Assembly (NCBI GenBank): GCA_013697955.1
Contig: JACCVV010000016.1
Location: forward strand, 20,757 to 84,756
Direction of reading: 5' to 3'
Source: Tatlockia sp.
GTDB lineage: Bacteria; Pseudomonadota; Gammaproteobacteria; Legionellales; Legionellaceae
Length of the DNA: 64,000 nucleotides
The notes under the pieces are model-generated. The model was given only the letters and a program-made list of their open reading frames with translations. It was not told the origin of the DNA and ran no database searches. The position numbers and the translations under genes are program-made. How positions within the stretch are numbered: the stretch's first letter is position 1; the number at the start of each line of letters is the position of its first letter. Below, in pieces: positions 28,620 to 37,136 of the stretch.

Positions 28620-31058
28620 TTACCTTTTATTTGCTTCTTTTTTATCATTGTTAACAATTAAGCCTTCTCGCTCCGCAAGCATACCTTTTAGTGCTTCCAT
28701 TGATGATGTTTCATATCCAAATATACCAAATATAGTTAAGCCAAGACGCTGAGTTTCTCTTAATACTTTAGTTTCAGGATTATTTCTGGCAAGTAAAGTT
28801 GCTTTTAATCGTTCGAATCCCTGATCAGAAACACCTTCTATCTGAGTTTTAAAATCTTCTAAAATTTTGGATTTAAGGTGATCGGCTTGTAAATGTTTAA
28901 ATTCTTCTTTTATCCCAATGAACTTTTTATCGCTACCTGCAATCAAAAAATGATGTTCTCTCCCAACATTAGGTGAATTAGAATAAAATTCATACCTTTG
29001 CTGAATGGGCATTAGTTGTTTCACTATTTTAGCTTCATCCTTAGCAATGTGTTCACTATTTGGCTCTGGTTGAATCAATATGGATTTCTCGCCCTTCGGC
29101 TCTGATTGAACTGAAACTGTGTGTTCACTCTCCGGCTCTGGTCGATCTAAAACAGGTTGCTCCTCCATCGGCTCTGATTGAACTAAAACAGTGTGTCCAC
29201 TCTCCGACTCTAATTGAACTGAAACAGGTTGCTCGCCCATCGCCTCTGGTTGAACTAAAACAGAGTTGTCATTCTCCGACTCTGATTGAACTAAAACAGG
29301 GTGCTCACTCTTCAGCTCTGATTGAACTAAAACCGTGTGCTCAATCTCAGGCTCTGATTGAACTGAAACGGGTTGCTCTCTCTTTAGCTCTGGTTGAACT
29401 AAAACAGTGAGCTCAATCTCAGGCTCTGATTGAACTAAAACGGTTTGCTCGCTCTTTAGCTCTTGTTGAACTAAAACAGTGAGCTCAATCTCAGGCTCTG
29501 ATTGAACTGAAACGGATTGCTCAATCTCCGGCTCTAATTGAACTATAACGGGTTGCGCACTGTCCGGCTCTTGTTGAACTGAAACGGTGTGGTTGCCTTT
29601 TGCTTCTAAATCATCTTCAGCCTCTATTTGTCCCAAAGTTGATTCCTGTGTAGCTTTTTGAACTGGATTTATCTTTTGTATTGATATTTTTTCTCTTTTT
29701 ATTAATTTATCGATATTAGAAACGAGTGATAATTTCTGATCACGGAATCCAATATCTTGTAACCCTAGAACAGGAGTAGATTCAATGTGTTCCACTTTGA
29801 TTAACTGAATGGTTTCTTGTGGTTTTAAGTTTTCTGATGAGTTATCAGATACTTCTTTATACTCTGGTGGTAAGTCTTTCGGGCAATCTGAAAGATCATC
29901 AATGCTAACAGGTTCTTCTTTATACTCGGGCGGTAAGTCCTTCGGACAATCTGAAAGATCATCAGTGCTAACAGGTTCTTCCTTATACTCTGGCGGTAAG
30001 TCTTTCGGACAATCTGAAAGATCATCAGAGCTAACCGATTCTTGATTTTTTTTAGAAAGGTAATCTGCTTTTAAAATCGCGTTTACAGCGTCACGTTCTA
30101 CCAATATTTCTGGGTCAGAAACTGCTCGCTCTTCAACGGTCTCTTCTAGCGATGTGTGCTTATAAAAATGCCCTTCCTTACAAATAAAGCCATATATATT
30201 AAAGAACGCATGAATGTTTTCAGGACTAGTTAAATCCTCAATAGTTGTATTTTTATTAACTTTATACCCGAGTTGATCATTATATATGAAGCCTTTTACT
30301 GCAATTTGCTCTTTTGGATGCAAGGTGTCGTATTCCAAACCATTTTCATGCATTGTAAGATGCAAGGTATTGATTTTAAGCTCAGATAATTCTTCTTTCA
30401 TGGAGAGTATGAGTATATAGTCTGAGCTTTTTGCTTCTTGCTCAGAATTAGCTGTTATGTCTTTTTCTGAAATGGTAAATACAAATCCACTAGCTTCTTT
30501 AACAAATGATACTGTCTGCTTAGCAGATTGAAATACAAAAGTACCCACCTTTTTAAGTCCTTCCATAGAACCTTGAGCCAGATTATCTACCTTTTTGCCG
30601 ACCCCAACTAATGTGTCCTGTGTAGAGGTTTTTACTGCTGTTGCTAATACAACTCCCTTATCTTTTAATTCAGAAGCTTTTTCTATACCAGTTTTAATAA
30701 TTGATTTTTTTTCTTTTTTGTCTGGACTGGTTGCTAAAGTTGGATTGAGGTCAGGTTTCTTTTCTTTAGCTGAGATGGGTTCTTTTATTTTTTTATCTTT
30801 AGAAGGTTTTTTACTCGATGAAGATTTATCTTTGTTTTTGTTAGAAGATAATGATTTATTATCTTCTTTCTTAGCGCTTGATTTAGAAATTTTAGAAGCT
30901 TCTGGCTTTAATTTCATTTCTTTAGCTGCGATGGGTTCTTCAGGTATTTCATCTTTGGAATGTTTTTTTCTACCTGGGAGAATATTTCCAAATAGGCTTG
31001 AGGCTGATTTATCCTTCTTAGAATTATTAATTTCTTTTTCAGTCTTAGTTTTAGACAT
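28620..31058 (-). CDS. Repeat-rich 812-aa protein, probable effector
   Basis: I do not recognise a known domain. The N-terminal 110 residues are Lys/Ser-rich and disordered-looking. About residues 190-330 look folded, containing YILILSMKEELSELKINTLH. Next come three near-identical 21-residue repeats around DDLSDCPKDLPPEYKE, then fifteen 12-residue repeats of the form TVLVQSEPEIEL. A folded-looking C-terminal region of about 140 residues ends EGLIVNNDKKEANKR. There is no signal peptide. Long acidic repeat arrays, a PmrA-type promoter and the accessory setting suggest a translocated effector. That is inference. Confidence 0.6.
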   Translation of the reverse strand: MSKTKTEKEINNSKKDKSASSLFGNILPGRKKHSKDEIPEEPIAAKEMKLKPEASKISKSSAKKEDNKSLSSNKNKDKSSSSKKPSKDKKIKEPISAKEKKPDLNPTLATSPDKKEKKSIIKTGIEKASELKDKGVVLATAVKTSTQDTLVGVGKKVDNLAQGSMEGLKKVGTFVFQSAKQTVSFVKEASGFVFTISEKDITANSEQEAKSSDYILILSMKEELSELKINTLHLTMHENGLEYDTLHPKEQIAVKGFIYNDQLGYKVNKNTTIEDLTSPENIHAFFNIYGFICKEGHFYKHTSLEETVEERAVSDPEILVERDAVNAILKADYLSKKNQESVSSDDLSDCPKDLPPEYKEEPVSTDDLSDCPKDLPPEYKEEPVSIDDLSDCPKDLPPEYKEVSDNSSENLKPQETIQLIKVEHIESTPVLGLQDIGFRDQKLSLVSNIDKLIKREKISIQKINPVQKATQESTLGQIEAEDDLEAKGNHTVSVQQEPDSAQPVIVQLEPEIEQSVSVQSEPEIELTVLVQQELKSEQTVLVQSEPEIELTVLVQPELKREQPVSVQSEPEIEHTVLVQSELKSEHPVLVQSESENDNSVLVQPEAMGEQPVSVQLESESGHTVLVQSEPMEEQPVLDRPEPESEHTVSVQSEPKGEKSILIQPEPNSEHIAKDEAKIVKQLMPIQQRYEFYSNSPNVGREHHFLIAGSDKKFIGIKEEFKHLQADHLKSKILEDFKTQIEGVSDQGFERLKATLLARNNPETKVLRETQRLGLTIFGIFGYETSSMEALKGMLAEREGLIVNNDKKEANKR
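29049..29588 (-). repeat. Fifteen tandem 36-base repeats coding for 12-residue units
   Basis: The stretch encodes exactly fifteen 12-residue units, from TVSVQQEPDSAQ to SILIQPEPNSEH, with consensus [TPS]V[LS]VQ-E-E-E. Positions 2, 4, 5 and 7 (V, V, Q, E) are nearly fixed, and the last residues alternate between Q, L, H and K. Arrays of this kind change copy number easily by slippage. Confidence 0.9.
29853..30041 (-). repeat. Three tandem 63-base repeats coding for 21-residue units
   Basis: Three nearly identical copies encode DDLSDCPKDLPPEYKE plus a variable lead of five residues. Nucleotide identity between copies is very high, which points to recent duplication. Each unit carries one Cys and a PPEY motif, which resembles the PPxY motif bound by eukaryotic WW domains. 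Confidence 0.88.
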
Positions 31059-31158
31059 TTACCTTACCCCCAGAACAAATTTTATAAAAAACTATTAAAA
31101 TTAGACAGTTAAGTTATTTAATTCAATATAACTTATTGTAATTAGCACCATTAGCAAT

Positions 31159-31191
31159 ATTATACAGATTGAACATTAAGCGAACGTTAAC
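31159..31191 (-). promoter_or_regulatory. PmrA-like tandem box with perfect -10, before the repeat-rich gene
   Basis: On the minus strand GTTAACGTT (31191-31183), 2 bases, then CTTAATGTT (31180-31172) resembles the Legionella PmrA repeat cTTAATatT-N2-cTTAATatT. Seven bases later comes a perfect TATAAT (31164-31159), the same 7-base spacing as before the F-box/ankyrin gene. A further exact half-site (CTTAATATT, 31214-31206) lies upstream. The start codon is about 100 bases downstream at 31058. Confidence 0.6.
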
Positions 31192-31273
31192 AGAAAGAAA
31201 TAGGTAATATTAAGGCTATGGAATACCAAAAAAAAAAGGGGAAAACACCAATTAAGGAAATAGGAAGATATTT

Positions 31274-32174
31274 ATGATATTTATCAAACTGATTGAGACG
31301 CCTTGGTCTACTCTAATTTTATTTTCATCGTCAAAAGGGAATATTTACTTAAAACAGCCTGCAATACTAATATCTAAAGAGGCAAGAATTATACAAGTAT
31401 TAGCAGATCAATTTCATGCCAGTGTACCTAGCGTAATTGCAATCAATAATGATTTACATTGTTTTCTAATGGAGGATGCGGGAATATCCCTACGCCTATT
31501 TCTAAAAGCCAGGTTTCAACCCGATCTATTGTGTCAATCAATTATACGTTTTACTTCAATCCAAAGAGCTATTGAAAATAATCTCACTCCACTTCTTAAA
31601 CTAGCGATACCGGATTGGCGCATGAACACACTGCACAGTCAGTATAATGAGATTGTCAGTCAAGTCGATTTTTTGGAACAAGAAGGCATTACGGAAAATG
31701 AGATAAAAATGTTGCCAGAACTTAGGTTCACAACTATCAGAAGATTTCGAATTATTATCCCAATACCAAATACCTGAAACGATTGTTCAACCCGATTTTA
31801 ACACCAACAATATTCTCCTTGATCCCCAAACAAACCAATTAACCTATATTGATTTAGGTGAAATAGTTATCACACATCCTTTTTTTTCATTACATAATTT
31901 TCTTCGCCAAGCTATTATTCATCATAATATACAAGAATCATCAAGTATCTACTTTAAACTTCAAGATGCTTGTATTAAGAATTGGCTAAATTTGGGGACA
32001 AAAAAAGAATTGCTAAGGGCGTTTATATTAGCAAAAAAATTATGGCCCATTTATTCAGCTGTCGTTTTTTATCGTTTCATGCAATGCGTTGATATAGATG
32101 CTTTAAAAGATCACTATGCTGACAGACCCAATCAATTTGCCAATATTTTAAGAGAATTTATTTATTCCTTATAG
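31274..32174 (+). pseudogene. Frameshifted aminoglycoside-phosphotransferase-like gene
   Basis: The first frame runs from ATG 31274 to a stop at 31777. The second frame continues the same protein from about 31722 to 32174. Joined, they give roughly 300 aa of the APH/choline-kinase fold: GNIYLKQPAILISKEARIIQ, then LHCFLMEDAGISLR, the catalytic-loop-like VQPDFNTNNILLDP (the usual His of HGDxxxxN is Gln) and the DFG-like YIDLGEIVITHPFFS. A single-base insertion or deletion near 31722 breaks the frame. The protein was probably a small-molecule kinase; the substrate is unknown. The next gene also contains a resistance-type acetyltransferase fragment. Confidence 0.75.
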
Positions 32175-32216
32175 GTTGATTCAATAAGATAAAAAGTTCT
32201 AATAAAAGGCTAACCT

Positions 32217-32891
32217 ATGAATTTAAGTTTTAAACCCCTTTCAGAGGCTGATTTCTCTCTCCTTCTTAAATGGCTCCAAGCGTCTCATGTTAAAGCATGG
32301 TGGGATCCGAAGATTCAATGGACTCCTGATTTAATTCATGAAAAATATATAAACTATGTCAAAGGCTATAAGTTAGACAATGGAGCCATCCTCCAATTTT
32401 TAAAAACAGCATCTAATTGTTACACCCATATATTGGTTACTCCAGAAATCACCAATCTTGCAGCTATTCGATCCTATGAAAAAGCAGGGTTTAAGAAAAT
32501 TAACCAACAGCCAGATAAAAACGAATTATGGATGATTTCGGAACAAAGCAGCACTTTAGAAAAGCTGATTCTACAATTAGAGCAATCTCTATTAGATTCC
32601 TCAGTCAGAAAATCATTTGAACAATTGAATAAATTAATTGCAGATGATTTTGTTGAGTTTGGCAGCTCAGGGAAAATCTACAATAAACAAGATTGTATCG
32701 ATCCCAATGAAAAATTCAGAAATTTTAAAATGATTGACTTTGAGATTAAGGAATTATCCAAGGAAGTCATTTTGGCAAACTATAAAACAATAGAAGAGGA
32801 TGCAGTTACACTAAGATCTTCAGTTTGGAAACACTACGGTAATGAGTGGAAAATGCTATTTCATCAAGGCACAAAAGTTCCAATAATGTAG
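32217..32891 (+). CDS. GNAT acetyltransferase with internal deletion, joined to a DUF4440/SnoaL-like domain
   Basis: Residues 1-55 match the start of AAC(6')-type acetyltransferases (FKPLSEADFSLLLKWLQASH, then VKAWWD). Residues 57-105 match their end (HILVTPEITNLAAIRSYEKAGF). The central 60-odd residues, with the acetyl-CoA pyrophosphate loop, are missing, so acetyl transfer is unlikely. Residues 112-224 look like a complete SnoaL/DUF4440 domain (ADDFVEFGSSGKIYNKQDCI, and WKHYGNEWKMLFHQGTK at the end). The frame is intact throughout. It could be a decayed gene or a remodelled protein in which only the C-terminal domain works. Confidence 0.68.
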   Translation: MNLSFKPLSEADFSLLLKWLQASHVKAWWDPKIQWTPDLIHEKYINYVKGYKLDNGAILQFLKTASNCYTHILVTPEITNLAAIRSYEKAGFKKINQQPDKNELWMISEQSSTLEKLILQLEQSLLDSSVRKSFEQLNKLIADDFVEFGSSGKIYNKQDCIDPNEKFRNFKMIDFEIKELSKEVILANYKTIEEDAVTLRSSVWKHYGNEWKMLFHQGTKVPIM

Positions 32892-33171
32892 CGATTAACA
32901 ACTATTAGATGTGAAGGTGGCGTTTGGTCCCTCACTGCTTTTTATCTATTAGTAAATAGAAAACTTTTTAATACTAAAAGAAGCTAGATAATGGATGGAA
33001 CAATATCTAAAATTCCAAACAGACTAATGATTTTAACTAAGGACATACATGTGGATACTTTAATACGTCGTATCTTGATAAACATTTTAAAGATTGGTTT
33101 AAGTTATCAAAATGGAGTGGATTTAGACTCAACCTCCCAAAATTTATTTTTCAAACTTGAAGAAACTTTCT
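32892..33171. other. Gap without a supported gene
   Basis: 280 bases between the GNAT/DUF4440 gene and the convergent SPOR gene. A 70-codon plus-strand ORF at 32991-33203 runs into the end of the SPOR gene, has no ribosome site and no family resemblance, and is probably chance. No clear hairpin was seen. Confidence 0.4.
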
Positions 33172-33837
33172 TTAACCTTCCATTCTCCGAATCATGCCTT
33201 TGATGCGTTCATTTTGTGCCAAACTAATCTGCGTTTTTTCAGCAACTGCACGTGAACTATAGGGACCGGCAATTACTCTAAACCACCCACCCTGTTGAGG
33301 CGAAGTGGCAACAATATTCACATCAAAACCTTTTAAGGTTAAGGCTGCTTTCATATGTTCAGCATCTTGCCTGTTTTTAAAAGCAGCAAGCTGTATAAGA
33401 TAGGAGTCTCTAGTTCCACCACCTTGTGCTACGGCATTGCCTACAACCACAACAGGAGACTTACCAGACGTAGCAGCAGGAGCTGGTTTTGCTGCAACTG
33501 ATATAGGCTGTGCTGTTTGCGGTTTAATCTGAAGTGGTTCAGGCTGGGGTTTGGCAATCGGAGCGGGAACTGCTCCTCTACGATCTTTGGCTAAAAGGGT
33601 ATAAAACTCAAATTTGGGTTTTGGTAAGTCTGGCTGTTTTAGAGCGACTTGGGCTTGCGGTTTTACTAAATTTTGTTTCGATAAAATATTGTTATTAACC
33701 CACGAACTTAAGCTGGTGAAATCAAACACAGTTGCTGCCAGATAGCCGCATAAAAATGAAGCCAGGAGCCAGAATAGTTGTTTTGGCGAATTCTTTCTAC
33801 GCACCGCAGGCCTTCTTGTTCCGTAATCCTTTGCCAT
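33172..33837 (-). CDS. SPOR-domain membrane protein, FtsN-like
   Basis: The 221-aa product has a short basic cytosolic start (MAKDYGTRRPAVRRKN) and one membrane segment (about residues 23-42). A Pro/Ala/Gln-rich periplasmic linker follows, then a C-terminal SPOR domain (about residues 145-221) with SYLIQLAAFKNRQDAEHMKA and GWFRVIAGPYSSRAVAEKT. SPOR domains bind denuded septal peptidoglycan, so a role in cell division is likely. The start ATG at 33837 overlaps by one base the TGA stop of the upstream argS remnant. The argS-SPOR gene order is common in gammaproteobacteria. Confidence 0.88.
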   Translation of the reverse strand: MAKDYGTRRPAVRRKNSPKQLFWLLASFLCGYLAATVFDFTSLSSWVNNNILSKQNLVKPQAQVALKQPDLPKPKFEFYTLLAKDRRGAVPAPIAKPQPEPLQIKPQTAQPISVAAKPAPAATSGKSPVVVVGNAVAQGGGTRDSYLIQLAAFKNRQDAEHMKAALTLKGFDVNIVATSPQQGGWFRVIAGPYSSRAVAEKTQISLAQNERIKGMIRRMEG

Positions 33838-34586
33838 CACATGCTCTCAGGAGTTAATACACCGATTAATTGCAAACCGTTTCGTAATACTTGGCGTATA
33901 GCCTTTGATAAACATAAACGAGCGGATCTTAAGCTTTCTTGTTCAGGAAGCAATTGTACTGCATTGTAATAACTGTGCAAGCCAGTCGCTAATTCCTTTA
34001 AATATTTAGCAAGCTGATTAGAAGCTGATGTTGCTTTAATTACTCCAGGATAACTACTAACAAGTTTGATCAAGGCTTTTTCCTGTGGTTCAACTAAAAG
34101 GTTTATATTTGCTAACCCTTTTTCTTCATCCCAATTTAGACCTTGCTCTTTTAGCTGTCTTAGAACTGAACTAATCCGAGCATGAGCATATTGAACAGTA
34201 TTATCCAATTCAAGATTGGATGTAGAATTCAATGGGTCTTTATCAAACTTTCCAGGACCAAAAAGCTCGCCTTTCTGCAAAACCTCTGCGATAACCTGAG
34301 CCTCTACCTTTTCATTAATAAAGAAATTAATAAAACCAGGCTCAGCGATTTCAACTCGATCTACCGCAGCATGAGCAGGAATGTTATTAACAATTAGCTC
34401 AGCTATTCGAAGTGCTGGAAGATTGAACGGCTTGGCAAGCATCAAAGCTAGGTTGGTCGAAAAATCACCCCGATTCACATCATTTATTCGATCGACTCTA
34501 ATTTCAACCAACTCTCCATTGCCGAGAGAAGACTGCTTAAGACCTTCAAGGGCCTGTTCGAGTAATTTTTCGACACTGTGTTTCAT
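33837..34586 (-). pseudogene. argS: Arginyl-tRNA synthetase remnant lacking the catalytic core
   Basis: Arginyl-tRNA synthetases are about 560-590 aa; this frame is 249 aa. Residues 1-112 match the N-terminal tRNA-binding domain (RVDRINDVNRGDFSTNLALM, VEIAEPGFINFFINEK). From about residue 130 it matches the C-terminal anticodon-binding DALR domain (TVQYAHARISSVLRQLKEQG, AIRQVLRNGLQLIGVLTPE). The Rossmann-fold core with the HIGH and KMSK-type motifs, about 330 residues, is absent, yet the reading frame stays open. It cannot charge tRNA. A full arginyl-tRNA synthetase must exist elsewhere, or this is an assembly artefact. It could still bind tRNA-Arg. Confidence 0.88.
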
Positions 34587-35004
34587 ATGTCTTTTTCAAT
34601 TGCCAAAAAAGGGGGTATTATGCGCTTTTTCATATTTTTTGCAAAGGCCGAACTTCGATACTCCAGGTCTTCTTTGATTCTCAATAAAAAATAAATAATT
34701 CATCGAACCCTTTGAAAGCGCTTCTTTTAGCTGCTAAATAGGAGCTTTGCCGGGCAGGTGAAAATAAATCGACAGAAATCGGTTTCGAATTTTAATTGTT
34801 TCAATAAGAACACTTTTGTAGACTCTTGGTTTGTTAAAGCGTCGAAAATGCTCTTTGAGCAACATAGACCAATGATTCAAAGCATTCCAGGTTAGGCAAG
34901 CTGTTTGCCAATTACAAACCATTGTTTATTAATTTAGCACTATGCGATAATTATCGAAACAGGTAGATTACCTCCTCTGAATTAGTTTAAAAACAGGAAA
35001 ATAT
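34587..35004. other. Gap between argS remnant and beta-lactamase-like gene
   Basis: 418 bases. Apart from the 62-codon minus-strand ORF listed separately, I see only AT-rich sequence. The region just before the argS remnant (34590-34690) would hold its promoter. The region around 34930-34990 would hold that of the beta-lactamase-like gene; no clear hexamers were identified. Confidence 0.4.
34734..34922 (-). pseudogene. Possible transposase C-terminal remnant
   Basis: This 62-aa frame contains WNALNHWSMLLKEHFRRFNK and IETIKIRNRFLSIYFHLPGK. The mix of basic residues and the RNRFLSI-type ending resembles C-termini of DDE transposases. I cannot name a family with certainty. No terminal inverted repeats were found around it. 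If it is a transposase scrap, it would mark an old insertion in this variable zone. Confidence 0.3.
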
Positions 35005-35910
35005 ATGAAACATTCTAAACAAATACTAAAAATAACATTGCTCGCGTTTACCTTGGCAAGTTCACCTCTTACTTCATTCGCTGACTCCTTACAAAAACAA
35101 TTTGTTGACCTTGAAAATTCTTCAGGAGGACGAATTGGTATAAGTGCAATCAACACTGGAAATGGCATGACAATAAAATATCGTGCTAATGAGCGTTTTC
35201 CAGTGGGTTGCACAGCTAAAGTTATTGGCGTTTCTGCCATTTTGAAAAAAAGCATGACCGATAAAACTTTTTTAAACCAAAGAATAACCTATAGCAAAAA
35301 AGACTTGACTAACTGGACACCCATTACAAAAAAGCATCTTCGCGAAGGCATGACCATTGCGGAATTAGCAGCTGCGTCAATTAGTTATAGCGATAATACT
35401 GCGATGAATCTTCTAGCAGCAAAAATAGGCGGCCCGAAGGGGATTACTAATTTTGCCAGGTCTATCGGCGATGAAGGATTTAGACTTGATCACGGCTGGC
35501 CTGAGGAAGCTATGTCTGGGCCGAAGGATTTGACCGATTCAACTACTCCTTCAGCGATGGCTAAAACCTTTGAAAAGCTCGCTTTAGGAAAAATTTTAGG
35601 TCTTCCTCAACAAAAGCTTCTACAAACTTGGCTAATCAATAATAGGACAGGAAAACATCGAATTCGTGCGGCTGTTCCAAAAGGTTGGATTGTTGGAGAT
35701 AAAACGGGTTCAGGTTTCTTTCATGGAACAACAAACGATATCGGTTTAATTTGGGCACCGAAATGCAAGCCTATAGTTGTTGCAATTTATTATACCAATG
35801 ATAAAAAAGAGGCGGTGAAGCGCGAAGACATTATTGTCTCAGCTACCCGCATTTTACTAAAAGAATTTGCAGGAACCGACCAATGTATAAAGCGATCCCT
35901 GCCCAGCTGA
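35005..35910 (+). CDS. Class A beta-lactamase-like protein with Cys in place of the active-site Ser
   Basis: The 301-aa product has a signal peptide (about residues 1-26) and the class A beta-lactamase/transpeptidase fold. The SDN motif (129-131, in SYSDNTAMNLL) and KTG motif (233-235, in VGDKTGSGFFHGTTNDIG) are intact. The SxxK motif reads Cys69-Thr-Ala-Lys72 in FPVGCTAKVIG, so the nucleophile Ser is Cys. In the omega loop the general-base Glu is replaced by Trp165 and the usual Asn by Ala169. It is therefore unlikely to hydrolyse penicillins well. It may be a binding protein, a thiol-acylating variant or an inactive homologue. Confidence 0.85.
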   Translation: MKHSKQILKITLLAFTLASSPLTSFADSLQKQFVDLENSSGGRIGISAINTGNGMTIKYRANERFPVGCTAKVIGVSAILKKSMTDKTFLNQRITYSKKDLTNWTPITKKHLREGMTIAELAAASISYSDNTAMNLLAAKIGGPKGITNFARSIGDEGFRLDHGWPEEAMSGPKDLTDSTTPSAMAKTFEKLALGKILGLPQQKLLQTWLINNRTGKHRIRAAVPKGWIVGDKTGSGFFHGTTNDIGLIWAPKCKPIVVAIYYTNDKKEAVKREDIIVSATRILLKEFAGTDQCIKRSLPS

Positions 35911-35912
35911 GC

Positions 35913-36608
35913 CTACCAAGGCAACATTTGCCCTTGGTAATCATACATGGTGTCAGCATAACAATTAGCTTTGTTGGCTTCAATCACTTGAAGCATTCCT
36001 CTTACGCTATCTTCCGGGTCAATGGGAGCATCAGGCCCGCCCAAATCGGTCCTTACCCAACCTGGATGAAGCAACATGACTTTAATTCCTCTATCAGCAA
36101 CATCGATTGCAAGAGAATGCATGACACAGTTTAAGGCTGCCTTGCTGGCTCGGTAGGCATAAGAGCGTCCAAAAAGATTCGTTGAAATAGATCCCATGAT
36201 TGAGCTAATTGAGACAATTAACTTATCCTCTCCCTTTTGCAGACTGGGCAAAAGGGCTTCACTTACCTTTAAAGGACCAAAGCAATTAGTATCCATTACT
36301 TTTAAAAAATTGGCTCGCTCAATATTACCGACTGTTACTCCTTGCTCGCCGGTAGTACCAGCATTATTGATTAGCCAATCGAGAGAAATATCACTCATTA
36401 GGTCTGCAAGGTTATCAATACTGTTATCATTGCTCACATCCAGATCGATAATTGATATCTTTGGATACGTTATAGCTAATTGCCTTAAGAAAGAAGCTTC
36501 CAGAGGCTCACGGCAGGCTGCGATAATATCCAAATTAAGTTCTGCGAGCTGTCTTGTAAACTCAAGCCCCAAGCCACGGTTTGCGCCTGTAATTAATACT
36601 CTTTTCAC
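35913..36608 (-). CDS. Short-chain dehydrogenase/reductase
   Basis: The 231-aa product has the classical SDR features: TGANRGLGLEFTRQL for NAD(P) binding, an NNAG motif in LINNAGTTGE, the catalytic Ser in IVSISSIMGS, and the YxxxK pair in YAYRASKAALN. The sequence after that, VMLLHPGWVRTDLGG, is typical of the C-factor/sniffer-like subgroup. The substrate cannot be told. The start codon is GTG at 36608, preceded by AAAGGA. It is convergent with the beta-lactamase-like gene, with two bases between the stops. Confidence 0.9.
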   Translation of the reverse strand: MKRVLITGANRGLGLEFTRQLAELNLDIIAACREPLEASFLRQLAITYPKISIIDLDVSNDNSIDNLADLMSDISLDWLINNAGTTGEQGVTVGNIERANFLKVMDTNCFGPLKVSEALLPSLQKGEDKLIVSISSIMGSISTNLFGRSYAYRASKAALNCVMHSLAIDVADRGIKVMLLHPGWVRTDLGGPDAPIDPEDSVRGMLQVIEANKANCYADTMYDYQGQMLPW

Positions 36609-36691
36609 GTGTAAATCCTTTTAGTCTCGGTTATCAAAGTTTAGCAGTTTTTTTGGTACAGGGCTTTGGAGGCTCTTTAATGAAAGATTTG

Positions 36692-37105
36692 CTAGATTGC
36701 CCCATCCTCTCTAGCTGTTGCTGTGCAATTTTCAATAATTAAGGGGAGATCCTGATCTGCGTTAATGAGAAAAATATTTCTTCCCTTAAAAACATATTCA
36801 ATTGCCAGGATATTTTCCCCTGGATTGATGACGCCTTGATTATGTATTGAATTGGAATTTAAGGTTTTCCAAGGATATTCGTGTTCACTATTGAAGCCCA
36901 TTATAATTTCTTCATTAGAATTGTTTACAATTTTACAATTAACGTTATAGGAAACACGATTCTCCAATTGATCAAAACTAAGCGTAAATTTGCTAGCTGG
37001 AGCCAGAGTACCACCTGTTAAATTTATCGAATCTTCTGCAAAAGAAGATTGTATTAGAAAAAAACCGAGCAAAAGACCAATGGTCATTTTAATTGTTAAT
37101 CTCAT
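36692..37105 (-). CDS. Secreted small protein, paralogue 3 of a tandem trio
   Basis: The 137-aa product has a signal peptide ending SSFAE. The mature part follows the pattern shared by the trio: NLTGGTLAPASKFTLSFDQL, YNVNCKIVNNS, NPGENILAIEYVF and LINADQDLPLIIENCTA. Two conserved Cys residues (in VNCKI and ENCTA) probably form a disulphide in a small beta-sandwich. I do not recognise a named family. It is the last gene of the trio, 31 bases after paralogue 2. Confidence 0.7.
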   Translation of the reverse strand: MRLTIKMTIGLLLGFFLIQSSFAEDSINLTGGTLAPASKFTLSFDQLENRVSYNVNCKIVNNSNEEIIMGFNSEHEYPWKTLNSNSIHNQGVINPGENILAIEYVFKGRNIFLINADQDLPLIIENCTATAREDGAI

Positions 37106-37136
37106 TCTTAATTACCTCTTATCTTTTGTTATCCAG

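Noticed and set aside
28790..28830. CGTTCGAATCCC, which resembles a tRNA T-loop
   Set aside because: It lies inside the coding sequence of the repeat-rich protein, and no cloverleaf can be drawn around it.
29060..29410. Long plus-strand ORF across the repeat array
   Set aside because: It is a shadow frame created by the 36-base periodicity of the minus-strand gene.
32991..33203. 70-codon plus-strand ORF
   Set aside because: It has no ribosome site or family resemblance and overlaps the end of the SPOR gene on the other strand.
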